From NCBI RefSeq assembly GCF_013204795.1, contig NZ_JABMKW010000017.1, positions 806,001-870,000 of the forward strand: DNA of 64,000 nucleotides. The letters are read 5' to 3'. This stretch comes from Pedobacter panaciterrae. GTDB lineage: Bacteria; Bacteroidota; Bacteroidia; Sphingobacteriales; Sphingobacteriaceae. A program made the translations under genes and the position numbers. Below are positions 55,375-63,945 of the stretch, one piece after another. The notes beneath the pieces are model-generated. The model was given only the letters and a program-made list of their open reading frames with translations, had not been told where the DNA came from and made no database searches. How positions within the stretch are numbered: position 1 is the stretch's first letter; each line of letters opens with the position of its first letter.

Positions 55375-56646
55375 ATGAATATCTTACTATTAGGATCAGG
55401 AGGAAGAGAAAGTGCCTTTGCCTGGAAAATGAGCCAGTCTCCTCTTTGCTCTCAATTATTTATTGCACCTGGTAATGGTGGTACAGGAGTTTATGGAAAA
55501 AACATAAATCTTAACATCAATAATTTTGAAGCCGTAAAAGCATTAGTTCTTAAAGAAAACATAGAACTGGTAGTAGTTGGCCCCGAAGAACCTCTTGTAA
55601 ATGGTATTCATGATTTTTTTGCTGAGGATGAAAGTTTATCAAAAATCCCGGTTATCGGGCCAAAAAAAGAAGGCGCAATTTTAGAAGGCAGTAAAGATTT
55701 TTCTAAACAATTTATGGCACGCCATGGTATTCCTACAGCAAGTTCGCGTTCTTTTACCGGCAAAACTTTAGAAGAAGGTTTAACTTACCTGCAATCTCAT
55801 CCCCTTCCGGTGGTATTAAAAGCCGATGGATTGGCAGCAGGAAAAGGCGTTTTAATTATAGATAATACCGAAGAAGCACAGGAAGAATTAAAATTAATGC
55901 TTAGCGGCAAGTTTGGCGAAGCCGGAACTACAGTAGTAATTGAAGAGTTTTTAAGTGGCATAGAGCTTTCGGTATTTGTACTTACAGATGGCGAAAACTA
56001 TGTGATACTTCCTGAAGCAAAAGATTACAAACGTATCGGGCAAGCAGATACTGGCCTAAATACTGGTGGTATGGGCTCGGTATCTCCGGTTCCTTTTGCC
56101 AGCAAAGCATTTTTAGACGAAGTTGAACGTGATATTATCATTCCAACCATTAGCGGTTTAAAGAAAGATAAAATCAACTATACAGGCTTCATCTTCTTCG
56201 GTTTAATTAAAGTAAATGAAAAACCTTTTGTAATTGAATACAACTGCCGCATGGGCGATCCGGAAACGGAAAGTGTAGTTCCAAGAATCGAGAATGATCT
56301 GGTAGAACTTTTTCTTGCAACAGCCAAACAGAAATTAAAAGGATATAAATTAAATATCAGCCCTAAAAATGCTGCAACCGTAATGATTGTTGCGGGCGGA
56401 TATCCTGGCGAATATGAAAAGGGTAAAGCCATTACCGGTATTGACAATGTACGCCAATCTTTGGTATTTCATGCCGGAACAGCACTTGAAGGTGGTGTTG
56501 TAAAAACAAACGGCGGTCGTGTTATTGCAGTTAGCAGTTTACAAGATAGCCAGTTTGATGCATTACAATCGGCAACAGCCGATGCTGCCCGCATCTATTT
56601 TGACGGCAAGTATTTTAGAGAAGATATTGGTTTTGACTTAGTATAA
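55375..56646 (+). CDS. purD: Phosphoribosylamine-glycine ligase
   Basis: A 423-residue ATP-grasp enzyme of purine synthesis. The N-terminal MNILLLGSGGRESAFAWK motif, the DYKRIGQADTGLNTGGMGS segment with catalytic residues, and EYNCRMGDPETE are diagnostic. It joins glycine to phosphoribosylamine. It is a single gene in this region, with a strong terminator. Confidence 0.96.
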   Translation: MNILLLGSGGRESAFAWKMSQSPLCSQLFIAPGNGGTGVYGKNINLNINNFEAVKALVLKENIELVVVGPEEPLVNGIHDFFAEDESLSKIPVIGPKKEGAILEGSKDFSKQFMARHGIPTASSRSFTGKTLEEGLTYLQSHPLPVVLKADGLAAGKGVLIIDNTEEAQEELKLMLSGKFGEAGTTVVIEEFLSGIELSVFVLTDGENYVILPEAKDYKRIGQADTGLNTGGMGSVSPVPFASKAFLDEVERDIIIPTISGLKKDKINYTGFIFFGLIKVNEKPFVIEYNCRMGDPETESVVPRIENDLVELFLATAKQKLKGYKLNISPKNAATVMIVAGGYPGEYEKGKAITGIDNVRQSLVFHAGTALEGGVVKTNGGRVIAVSSLQDSQFDALQSATADAARIYFDGKYFREDIGFDLV

Positions 56647-56672
56647 GGGAGCAGGAATCTTCCTTATACGGT

Positions 56673-56717
56673 AAAAAAACAGGGTGTGTCATAAATCATG
56701 ACACACCCTGTTTTTTT
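56673..56717. terminator. purD/thioredoxin-gene bidirectional terminator
   Basis: AAAAAAACAGGGTGTGTCAT (56673-56692) is perfectly complementary to 56698-56717, a 20-bp stem with a 5-nt loop. It has A/T tracts on both sides and serves the converging purD and DUF4369-thioredoxin genes. The rest of 56647-56866 shows no gene. Confidence 0.92.
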
Positions 56718-56866
56718 ATCTTATCGTCGAGATGACATGCATTCGTTAATCAACAACTACACGTTCTTTAACCAATTCACTATTGTATTTGCAATGCGTA
56801 ATGATTGTATAACCCCCCAATTTCCACAGGAATTCCCCCCAAAATTGGCAACCAATTAAGCAGGTC

Positions 56867-58018
56867 TTATTTAGTTTTTGGAGCGCCTAATACTTCCGCA
56901 AGTTTGCTTTGTAATTCTTCTCCTCTTACATTCTTTGCAATGATTTTTCCGGTTGGGTCAATCAGATAATTTGCAGGAATACCACGGATACCATACATCT
57001 TGGCAACGGCATTATCCCAAAACTTCAAGTCTGATACGTGAGTCCATGTTAAGCCATCATCTTTAATAGCTTGTAACCAGGCTTCTTTTTGACCAGGTTT
57101 ATCCAAAGAAACACCTAGAACCGTAAAGTTTTTGTCTTTATAAGTATTGTATGCCTTAACTACATTCGGATTCTCGCCTCTGCAAGGTCCGCACCATGAA
57201 GCCCAAAAATCAAGCAACACATACTTCCCTTTAAAATCAGATAATTTAACAGGCTTATCGTTTACATCATTTTGAGTAAAATCCATTGCCAACGAACCAA
57301 CATTATTTTTCTTTAATGATGATAACATCTCGGCTATGCTTTTACCAAGATCAGTAGCTTTAACCTCAGCAGAGAATTTATTAAAATCAGGCTCCACAAC
57401 GGTTGGGTTAGCATCAGGCCCTATTGTACCTGCAAATGCTACCAGAGCAACATAAGAATCGCGATTAGCTAAATAAAACTGTTTATTAATATCTATAAAC
57501 TCTTTTTGAAGTGCTTCGCTACGTGCCTGCACAGTTTTTATATAGTTTTCATCCTTACGCTCGTCATCAGTTTTACGCTTATACTCCGCTTCTAACGCAG
57601 CGTTTTTATCCATAACAGATTTTGTTATGGCTTTATACTTAGCATCATCATCATTTACAGCAGAACCTTTTACTACGGCATGTTTAACAGAATCGGTAGC
57701 CGAATTAACTGCAACCGTTTTTGGCTCCAGGTAAAATCTAAATAAATCAACAGCTGCCGGATCTGCTGGGGCAGGAGCTTTATCATCATGAACAACTCTA
57801 ATTGCCGCCTGTGATATTCCGGTTAAGGGGCCGGTAAACGAAAATTTACCTCCCGCAATAACGGCTGAATCCACAACCTGGGTACTTCCTGTTTTATAAT
57901 ATAAAAATGCTTTGGCCGGGGCGTTTAAGTTCCCAACTTTGGCCTGCAATGTGAATTTTCCTTGTGCCATAGCTGCAACAGGCAATAAACAAACTGCAGT
58001 AATTAATAATTTCCTCAT
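56867..58018 (-). CDS. Exported DUF4369-thioredoxin (TlpA-like) protein
   Basis: The ATG at 58018 (MRKLLITAVCLLPVAAMAQ) is preferred over 58045 because it opens a clean signal peptide. The mature protein has an N-terminal DUF4369 part (about 20-150), a helical linker, and a C-terminal TlpA thioredoxin domain with WASWCGPC. Such proteins are periplasmic disulfide reductases typical of Bacteroidota. The 383-residue length is usual. Confidence 0.9.
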   Translation of the reverse strand: MRKLLITAVCLLPVAAMAQGKFTLQAKVGNLNAPAKAFLYYKTGSTQVVDSAVIAGGKFSFTGPLTGISQAAIRVVHDDKAPAPADPAAVDLFRFYLEPKTVAVNSATDSVKHAVVKGSAVNDDDAKYKAITKSVMDKNAALEAEYKRKTDDERKDENYIKTVQARSEALQKEFIDINKQFYLANRDSYVALVAFAGTIGPDANPTVVEPDFNKFSAEVKATDLGKSIAEMLSSLKKNNVGSLAMDFTQNDVNDKPVKLSDFKGKYVLLDFWASWCGPCRGENPNVVKAYNTYKDKNFTVLGVSLDKPGQKEAWLQAIKDDGLTWTHVSDLKFWDNAVAKMYGIRGIPANYLIDPTGKIIAKNVRGEELQSKLAEVLGAPKTK

Positions 58019-58130
58019 ATTGTGTTCTTTAATTTTAACAAGCATTGGTACAATTTATTATATATATAATAGTATGCCTGCACTCAAATATAAATTCAAG
58101 CCCCTACATAACGCAATAAAAAATGTAAAA

Positions 58131-59312
58131 TTATAATAGTTTCTGGAATGTGCGCCACCAGAGATCAGGCATTTCGCCATTTACAGCAGTCGTATAATCA
58201 TCGTAACGACATGGTACTAAGTGAAATCGTTCATTCTTTGAGATTCCTGTAGGGTAAGGGACCTGCATCCACCACCTATCTGATTTTTTACTTTTAACAA
58301 ACAACATCTCTCCTGTTCCGTCATTTAAACTGGCTCTGTAGATCAGGTATTGAGATTTTGGTGTAAGCGGAAAATCCTTTTTACGGTTGTAATAGCCATC
58401 AACAAAATACCAAACCATTTGAGCCAGCAGCATGGCTGTTTGCCCGTTGGTATCGAAGGCAGGATTAAATTCATAGAAACCGATAGAGCTAAGCTTATCA
58501 CTCATCCCTGCGTATCTGGCAATGCGGCAAGCCTGCTCGCCATAAAAGCCATTTGGCCCTGCATTTGCATTTGCCGCAGCATCAGATGAGCGAATTGCGC
58601 CAATATCGAAACTGAGCATATTGGCATTACGAACAATCGGTTCGGTTAAACTGATATCATCTGCAAATTCACCTAAGCGGTGCACATCAAAATACAGCTT
58701 GCTCATTACCTTTAAGCTTTCCTGATTCACATAATAGGTTTGGTAACCAATATTACTAAAGTTGAAAAGGTAGTTTGGCTGGTGAAGTAGTATTTTATTT
58801 AAGTAGGTATCTGATTTGGCAGCAAGTCCTTCCTGATCTTCTTCATCAAGGTCAAATTTACTATCTACAACCACCAGATCTACCTTTTGCTCCAGGCTTT
58901 CGTAAGCCAGGTATTGCGCGTAAGTAAGGTCTTGCCCGCCGCCAATAATTATAGGTACAATGTTCAGCTTAATCAATTCAGACACTACCATTTTTAATGC
59001 TACGTAGGTGTCAGAAATTGAGGCACCAGCTTTTATATTTCCCAGATCTATAATTTTACTGGTATAAGCGCCTTCATTTAAACTATAAAACTGGGCACGA
59101 AAATAGTCGGGGGCAAGGCCGCAGCCTTCATTATTTACAGAAGCACGGTCATCTTGTACTCCAAAAATGGCAATATCGTATTCATTTTCTTCAAGGTCAG
59201 GAAATTTATCTGTATAAAAAGTAGCCTTCAAACCTAGCTGACTGGTATAAAATCCCGCTTTTGGTGAGAATTTGTCTGTACTTAAGGGTGAAAAAAAATC
59301 GGATAAAGACAT
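58131..59312 (-). CDS. Arginase/formimidoylglutamase-family protein with a degenerate metal site
   Basis: A 393-residue protein of the ureohydrolase (arginase) fold. The usual GGDH motif reads GGQD (125-128). DAHxD is DSKFD (150-154), with Lys152 at the His position. The SxDxD motif is SFDIG (234-238). Three of six manganese-ligand positions therefore appear changed (His to Asp128, His to Lys152, Asp to Gly238). The rest of the fold, including the FNPAFDTNGQTA segment, is intact. Catalytic activity is doubtful. Confidence 0.8.
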   Translation of the reverse strand: MSLSDFFSPLSTDKFSPKAGFYTSQLGLKATFYTDKFPDLEENEYDIAIFGVQDDRASVNNEGCGLAPDYFRAQFYSLNEGAYTSKIIDLGNIKAGASISDTYVALKMVVSELIKLNIVPIIIGGGQDLTYAQYLAYESLEQKVDLVVVDSKFDLDEEDQEGLAAKSDTYLNKILLHQPNYLFNFSNIGYQTYYVNQESLKVMSKLYFDVHRLGEFADDISLTEPIVRNANMLSFDIGAIRSSDAAANANAGPNGFYGEQACRIARYAGMSDKLSSIGFYEFNPAFDTNGQTAMLLAQMVWYFVDGYYNRKKDFPLTPKSQYLIYRASLNDGTGEMLFVKSKKSDRWWMQVPYPTGISKNERFHLVPCRYDDYTTAVNGEMPDLWWRTFQKLL

Positions 59313-59343
59313 ATAGTACTATAAATGTATGCCATCAAATATC

Positions 59344-59351
59344 TATTTTTG
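59344..59351 (+). promoter_or_regulatory. Candidate -7 box of the epimerase gene
   Basis: TATTTTTG lies 36 nt upstream of the ATG at 59388. A promoter here would exclude the earlier in-frame ATG at 59325 as the start. Confidence 0.5.
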
Positions 59352-59387
59352 AGAGCATATTTTAATGAACATCCTAAAAAAAATGAA

Positions 59388-60356
59388 ATGATATTAGTTA
59401 CCGGCGCCACTGGATTTTTAGGAGCAGAATTAATAAATCAATTAACTGAGTCGGGTGTAAAGGTAAAAGCATTAAAACGCGAGCACTCTGTTATACCGCA
59501 ATCAATAAGCAACAACGCTGATATTGAGTGGTTTGTTGCGGACATAAATGACATTTCTTCACTTGAGGATGCCTTTGATGGTATCGATCAGGTTTACCAC
59601 TGCGCAGCCATGGTATCTTTTAATCCTAAGGATAAAGCCCAATTGCTAAGGGTTAATATTGAAGGCACCAGCAATATTGTTAACCTTTGTGCAGAAAATA
59701 ACGTTAGGTTGGTGCATGTTAGTTCCGTTGCCGCGTTAGGAAATGCAAAAAAGGGCGAACTAATTACCGAAAAAGATTTCTGGGAATACGATTCAAAAGC
59801 ACATTCATATGCCATTTCTAAATACGAAGGTGAAATGGAGGTTTGGCGCGGAATAGCAGAAGGGCTAGATGCGGTAATTGTAAATCCCTCGGTAATTATT
59901 GGAGCAGGAGCAGGTTTTGAAGGCAGCGGTGCAATATTTAAGCTGGTTAAAGATGGTCTTTCTTATTATACCAGAGGTGCAACAGGAATTGTGGATGTTT
60001 ATGATGTTGCAAAAAGCATGATTGCTTTAATGAACAGTAAAGAAAGCGGAGAACGTTACACCATATCTTCTGAAAACTATCATTACCAGCGGTTTTTTGG
60101 AGAAATTGCACAGGGTTTTAAGGTAAAAGCCCCTGCCAAAGAAGCAAAGCCATGGATGCTGGGCATTGCATGGAGAGCCGCAAAACTGGCATCCCTATTT
60201 ACAGGAAAACCCGCAGCATTAACAAGCGACGCAGCAAGAAGCAGCTTAAACGAAAGCTTATACAGTAACGAAAAAATAAAGCATACAATAGGAATACAAT
60301 TTAAACCACTTAAGCAAAGCATCGAAGAAGTTTGCGAAGGGTTAAAGAACAACTAA
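59388..60356 (+). CDS. NAD(P)-dependent epimerase/dehydratase (SDR family)
   Basis: The start at 59388 begins directly with the dinucleotide-binding motif MILVTGATGFLG; the upstream in-frame ATG (59325) would add 21 residues before the motif and lies ahead of the predicted promoter. The extended-SDR catalytic S-Y-K is in VHVSSVAAL and YAISKYEGE. A C-terminal variable domain fits an NAD-dependent sugar epimerase or a 3-beta-HSD/flavanone-reductase-like enzyme. The substrate is unknown. It is 2 nt upstream of the next gene. Confidence 0.85.
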   Translation: MILVTGATGFLGAELINQLTESGVKVKALKREHSVIPQSISNNADIEWFVADINDISSLEDAFDGIDQVYHCAAMVSFNPKDKAQLLRVNIEGTSNIVNLCAENNVRLVHVSSVAALGNAKKGELITEKDFWEYDSKAHSYAISKYEGEMEVWRGIAEGLDAVIVNPSVIIGAGAGFEGSGAIFKLVKDGLSYYTRGATGIVDVYDVAKSMIALMNSKESGERYTISSENYHYQRFFGEIAQGFKVKAPAKEAKPWMLGIAWRAAKLASLFTGKPAALTSDAARSSLNESLYSNEKIKHTIGIQFKPLKQSIEEVCEGLKNN

Positions 60357-60358
60357 AA

Positions 60359-61657
60359 ATGAAGCAGAAAAATATTTACATCATTGATTTTGACAGCACC
60401 TTTACACAGGTAGAGGCTTTAGATGAGCTGGCCCGTATCTCTCTTAAAAAACATCCTGAGAAAGACGCTATTTTTCAGAAGATTGAAGATTACACTAACC
60501 TTGCAATGGAAGGAAAGCTTTCTTTTGGAGAGAGTTTGGCTCAAAGAGTAAAGCTTCTTGAGGCTAATGAAGATCATTTGAAACAACTGATTACGCATTT
60601 AAAGAAAAAAGTTTCTGCTTCTTTTTCGCGTAATGCCGAATTCTTTAAAAAGCATGCAGATGAAGTTTTGATTGTTTCAGGTGGCTTTAAAGAATTTATT
60701 ACTCCGGTAGTAAGCAAGTTCCACATTAAAAAAGAAAACATCTACGCCAATACTTTTGTAACTACCGGCGATGGAAAGATAATTGATTACGACCACTCGA
60801 ACCCTTTAAGTGAAGAAGGTGGCAAGGTAAAATTGATGCAACAGCTAAACCTTGAAGGCGACCTTTACGGAATTGGCGATGGCTATTCCGATTTTCAGCT
60901 TCGCGAAAGTGGCTTGATAAAGAAATTCTATGCTTTTACTGAGAATATTTCTAGAGAAAGCATTGTTAAAAAAGCAGATCACATTACGCCAAGCTTTGAC
61001 GAGTTCTTGTATGTAAACAATTTACCAAGGGCTATATCATATCCTAAAAACAGGATTCTGTGTTTGATTATTGGTGATGCAGACCCATTGAGCATTGAGT
61101 TACTGAAAAAAGATGGTTTCTCTGTTCGCCACAAAACTACTTTTGAAGAGAAATATGTAGCTGATGTACACATGATGTTGTTGGCAGATGGGGAAAAGAT
61201 TGAGCTTGAGAAATTAAAAAGAGCGGTTAAGCTTAAAACTATAGGTTATCTTGGCAATACAAAAAACAAAATTGATATAGCTACCTGTACTGAGCAGGGC
61301 GTTGTTGTTTTTGAAGATCCAAAACACAACCCACGTAATATCGATTTCATTCCAAAAAGGATGATCGATTTTATGAATACAGGTACCAGTTACCTTAGCA
61401 GTAATTTCCCGAACCTGCAATTGCCAAGAATCGAGAAATCGCACAGGTTAATACACATTCATAAGAACGTACCGGGTATTATGGCTAAAATAAATACTGT
61501 TTTTGCCAAGCATGATATTAATATTGTGGGTCAGTTTTTGATGACTAACCCTGAAATTGGTTACGTGATTACAGATATAAATGCACAATACGACAAGCAG
61601 TTGTTTAAATCGTTAAAAAAGATTGAGCACACCATAAAATTCAGGGTTTTATATTAG
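60359..61657 (+). CDS. SerB-like HAD phosphatase fused to a SerA remnant and ACT domain
   Basis: The ATG at 60359 gives 432 residues. Residues 1-215 are a SerB-type phosphoserine phosphatase (DFDST with D10 and D12, SGG 107-109, GDGYSD 173-178). Residues 231-325 match the first half of the substrate-binding domain of 3-phosphoglycerate dehydrogenase (KLKTIGYLGNTKNKIDIATC, then GVVVFEDP). The NAD-binding Rossmann part is absent. From 340 it resumes as in SerA (TGTSYLSSNFPNLQLPR) with an ACT domain (RLIHIHKNVPGIM to the SerA-like end TIKFRVLY). It is likely a serine-sensing phosphatase with no dehydrogenase activity. Confidence 0.85.
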   Translation: MKQKNIYIIDFDSTFTQVEALDELARISLKKHPEKDAIFQKIEDYTNLAMEGKLSFGESLAQRVKLLEANEDHLKQLITHLKKKVSASFSRNAEFFKKHADEVLIVSGGFKEFITPVVSKFHIKKENIYANTFVTTGDGKIIDYDHSNPLSEEGGKVKLMQQLNLEGDLYGIGDGYSDFQLRESGLIKKFYAFTENISRESIVKKADHITPSFDEFLYVNNLPRAISYPKNRILCLIIGDADPLSIELLKKDGFSVRHKTTFEEKYVADVHMMLLADGEKIELEKLKRAVKLKTIGYLGNTKNKIDIATCTEQGVVVFEDPKHNPRNIDFIPKRMIDFMNTGTSYLSSNFPNLQLPRIEKSHRLIHIHKNVPGIMAKINTVFAKHDINIVGQFLMTNPEIGYVITDINAQYDKQLFKSLKKIEHTIKFRVLY

Positions 61658-61658
61658 A

Positions 61659-62624
61659 ATGGAACTTACACCTCAGATAAAGGAAAAACTGGATAAACTG
61701 CAGGAAAAGTATGCAGCAATGGGTCAGGATATGTCTGCATATCTGGATGGCTTGTTATATGCTGATTTCTTAACTTATTGGGATTATATCCATCTGGATA
61801 CTCTACTGAGCCTGCAAAACCCGAAAACGCCATTCCCGGATGAAGAGATTTTTATCATGTACCATCAGATTACTGAGCTATATTTTAAACTTGCACTTCA
61901 TGAATGCAAACAGATTGCTGATAATCAGGAACTAACGGTTCAGTTTTTTACCAATCGGGTAAAACGCATTAATGCTTATTTTAATGCATTGGTTACTTCG
62001 TTTGAGGTGATGGTGAATGGGATGGATAAAGATCAGTTCCTGAAGTTCAGAATGTCGCTGTTACCAGCAAGTGGTTTTCAATCTGGTCAATACCGAATGA
62101 TAGAAATTTGCGCAACTGATTTTATCAGGCTGGTTGACAAAAGCAAAAGAGAAGAACTTGCAGATAAGAGCGTTGAAGAGCAATTTGAATTCATTTACTG
62201 GAAGTTTGGGGCTACAGAATTGGCCAGCGGTAAACAGACGCTTACTTTAAAGCAATTTATAAACAAGTATGCTGCGCAGTTCCTGCAATTGGTAAAGGAC
62301 AGGAAAGAGACTAATTTTTCGGCCTTATACCATAAGCTGTTAAAAGAGGGGCATGATGTTTCTGCTTTGGCAGATGAGCTTAGAAAGCTTGATTTATATG
62401 TGAATGTGGAGTGGCCATTGTCTCATTATAAATCTGCGGTCAGGTATTTGGAGAGAGATCCTGTAGATATTGCAGCTACCGGTGGCACCAACTGGCAGAA
62501 GTATTTACCTCCACGTTTTCAGAAAAGAATTTTCTATCCTTTCCTTTGGACAGAAGATCAAATGGAGGAATGGGGCAAGGGTTGGGTGCTTAGTGTATTG
62601 AAAACACTTAGAAATGAGGCGTAA
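61659..62624 (+). CDS. Tryptophan 2,3-dioxygenase family protein
   Basis: A 321-residue helical protein with hallmarks of TDO: LTYWDYIHLDTLLSLQ, MYHQITELYFKLALHEC, KFRMSLLPASGFQSGQYRMIE and the late WPLSHYKSAVRYL with TGGTNWQKYLPP. It would cleave the indole ring of tryptophan to N-formylkynurenine with a heme cofactor. It starts one base after the SerB-like stop, so translation is probably coupled. No other kynurenine-pathway gene is seen nearby. Confidence 0.88.
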   Translation: MELTPQIKEKLDKLQEKYAAMGQDMSAYLDGLLYADFLTYWDYIHLDTLLSLQNPKTPFPDEEIFIMYHQITELYFKLALHECKQIADNQELTVQFFTNRVKRINAYFNALVTSFEVMVNGMDKDQFLKFRMSLLPASGFQSGQYRMIEICATDFIRLVDKSKREELADKSVEEQFEFIYWKFGATELASGKQTLTLKQFINKYAAQFLQLVKDRKETNFSALYHKLLKEGHDVSALADELRKLDLYVNVEWPLSHYKSAVRYLERDPVDIAATGGTNWQKYLPPRFQKRIFYPFLWTEDQMEEWGKGWVLSVLKTLRNEA

Positions 62625-62672
62625 ACATTGTCAAAATCCAAAATAATAAAGAATAAACAAGGCTTTTTTTAT

Positions 62673-62680
62673 TAAATTTG
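62673..62680 (+). promoter_or_regulatory. Candidate -7 box of ilvE
   Basis: TAAATTTG matches TAnnTTTG, 22 nt before the ATG at 62703. No -33 element at the usual distance was found. Confidence 0.45.
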
Positions 62681-62702
62681 CAGTAATAAAATACAAGTCA
62701 AA

Positions 62703-63767
62703 ATGAACGAGACATTGGATATAACAGTAACCAAGACTGAGCAGACCAGATTAACAGTAACAGATTTTTCTCAATTACCTTTCGGAAAGGTGTTTTCCGA
62801 TCACATGTTTATTGCAGAATACGAAAATGGTGAGTGGACGAACCTACAGGTATTACCTTACGGTCCGATTCTTATGAGCCCTGCAATTTCTGCCCTTCAC
62901 TACGGACAGGCAATTTTTGAAGGTATGAAAGCTTATCGTTTAGCTGACGGAAAAGTCAGCGTTTTCAGAGCAGAAAAAAACTTTGAGCGTTTCAACAAAT
63001 CAGCAACACGTATGGCTATGCCAAGCATTCCTGAGGATATTTTTATGCAGGGAATTGCAGCGCTGATTGAGATTGATAATAAATGGGTCCCTAATCAGGA
63101 TGGTTATTCTTTATACATTCGTCCGGTGATGTTTGCTACAGATCCTTATTTAGGTGTTAAAGCATCTGACAAGTATACTTTTGCTTTATTAACTACACCA
63201 ACAGGTCCGTATTACAGCAAAGCCTTAAAAGTTAAAATTGAAACTGAATATACGCGTGCAGATGAAGGTGGTGTTGGTTACGCCAAAACCGCTGGAAATT
63301 ATGCTCGTTCTTTATATCCATTTGCAGAAGCTCAAAAAGAAGGCTTTGATCAGTTAATCTGGACAGATGCTGTTTCTCATGAGTTTATTGAAGAAGCAGG
63401 GACAGCTAATTTGATCTTCGTAATTGATGGCAAATTGGTAACACCTTCTGTAAGAAGCACTGTTTTAGATGGTGTAACACGTGATACAATTATCAAACTT
63501 GCAAAAAAAGCAGGCATTGAAGTTGAAGAAAGACGCGTTAGTGTAAAAGAAGTAATAGAAGGAATTGAAAACGGCAGATTGACTGATGCTTTTGCAGCGG
63601 GAACTGCAGCAACGGTAACTCCAATTGGAGAAATCGGATACCAAGGCCAGGTTTATAAGTTAACTGACCCTTCAACACGTACAGTTTCAGCAGGTATTGC
63701 TAAAACATTGAATGATATTCGTTACGGATTAGCTCCTGATGAATTCGGTTGGAACTGGATTGTATAA
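62703..63767 (+). CDS. ilvE: Branched-chain amino acid aminotransferase
   Basis: A 354-residue fold-type IV PLP enzyme of the BCAT class. LHYGQAIFEGMKAYR, the PLP-lysine segment YAKTAGNYARSL and EEAGTANLIFV are diagnostic, as is the C-terminal AAGTAATVTPIGEI. It transaminates leucine, isoleucine and valine. Its own promoter and terminator indicate a monocistronic gene. Confidence 0.95.
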   Translation: MNETLDITVTKTEQTRLTVTDFSQLPFGKVFSDHMFIAEYENGEWTNLQVLPYGPILMSPAISALHYGQAIFEGMKAYRLADGKVSVFRAEKNFERFNKSATRMAMPSIPEDIFMQGIAALIEIDNKWVPNQDGYSLYIRPVMFATDPYLGVKASDKYTFALLTTPTGPYYSKALKVKIETEYTRADEGGVGYAKTAGNYARSLYPFAEAQKEGFDQLIWTDAVSHEFIEEAGTANLIFVIDGKLVTPSVRSTVLDGVTRDTIIKLAKKAGIEVEERRVSVKEVIEGIENGRLTDAFAAGTAATVTPIGEIGYQGQVYKLTDPSTRTVSAGIAKTLNDIRYGLAPDEFGWNWIV

Positions 63768-63797
63768 TTGAAGATTAGTACTTGTTTAAAATTATAT

Positions 63798-63824
63798 AGC
63801 GCCCTTTTTAAGGGCGCTTTTTTT
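63798..63824 (+). terminator. ilvE intrinsic terminator
   Basis: AGCGCCCTT (63798-63806) pairs with AAGGGCGCT (63810-63818) across 3 nt, followed by a T-tract. Confidence 0.9.
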
Positions 63825-63832
63825 ATACCAAC

Positions 63833-63870
63833 GCCGTCATCTCCTTTGGTTAATCAAAGGAGATGACGGC
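63833..63870. repeat. Perfect 16-bp inverted repeat downstream of ilvE
   Basis: GCCGTCATCTCCTTTG (63833-63848) is exactly complementary to CAAAGGAGATGACGGC (63855-63870), with a 6-nt loop and no T-tract. It is separate from the ilvE terminator and could be a REP-like element. Beyond it, up to 63945, I see nothing coding. Confidence 0.65.
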
Positions 63871-63945
63871 TGCTTTAGCAGAGCCTTAAAACATTCCAAA
63901 TTGGGATAGGATACAACTTTAAATAGAAGATTTTTCGTAAAGTAC

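Noticed and set aside
59325..59387. An earlier ATG for the epimerase gene
   Set aside because: It adds residues before the Rossmann motif and lies upstream of the candidate -7 box.
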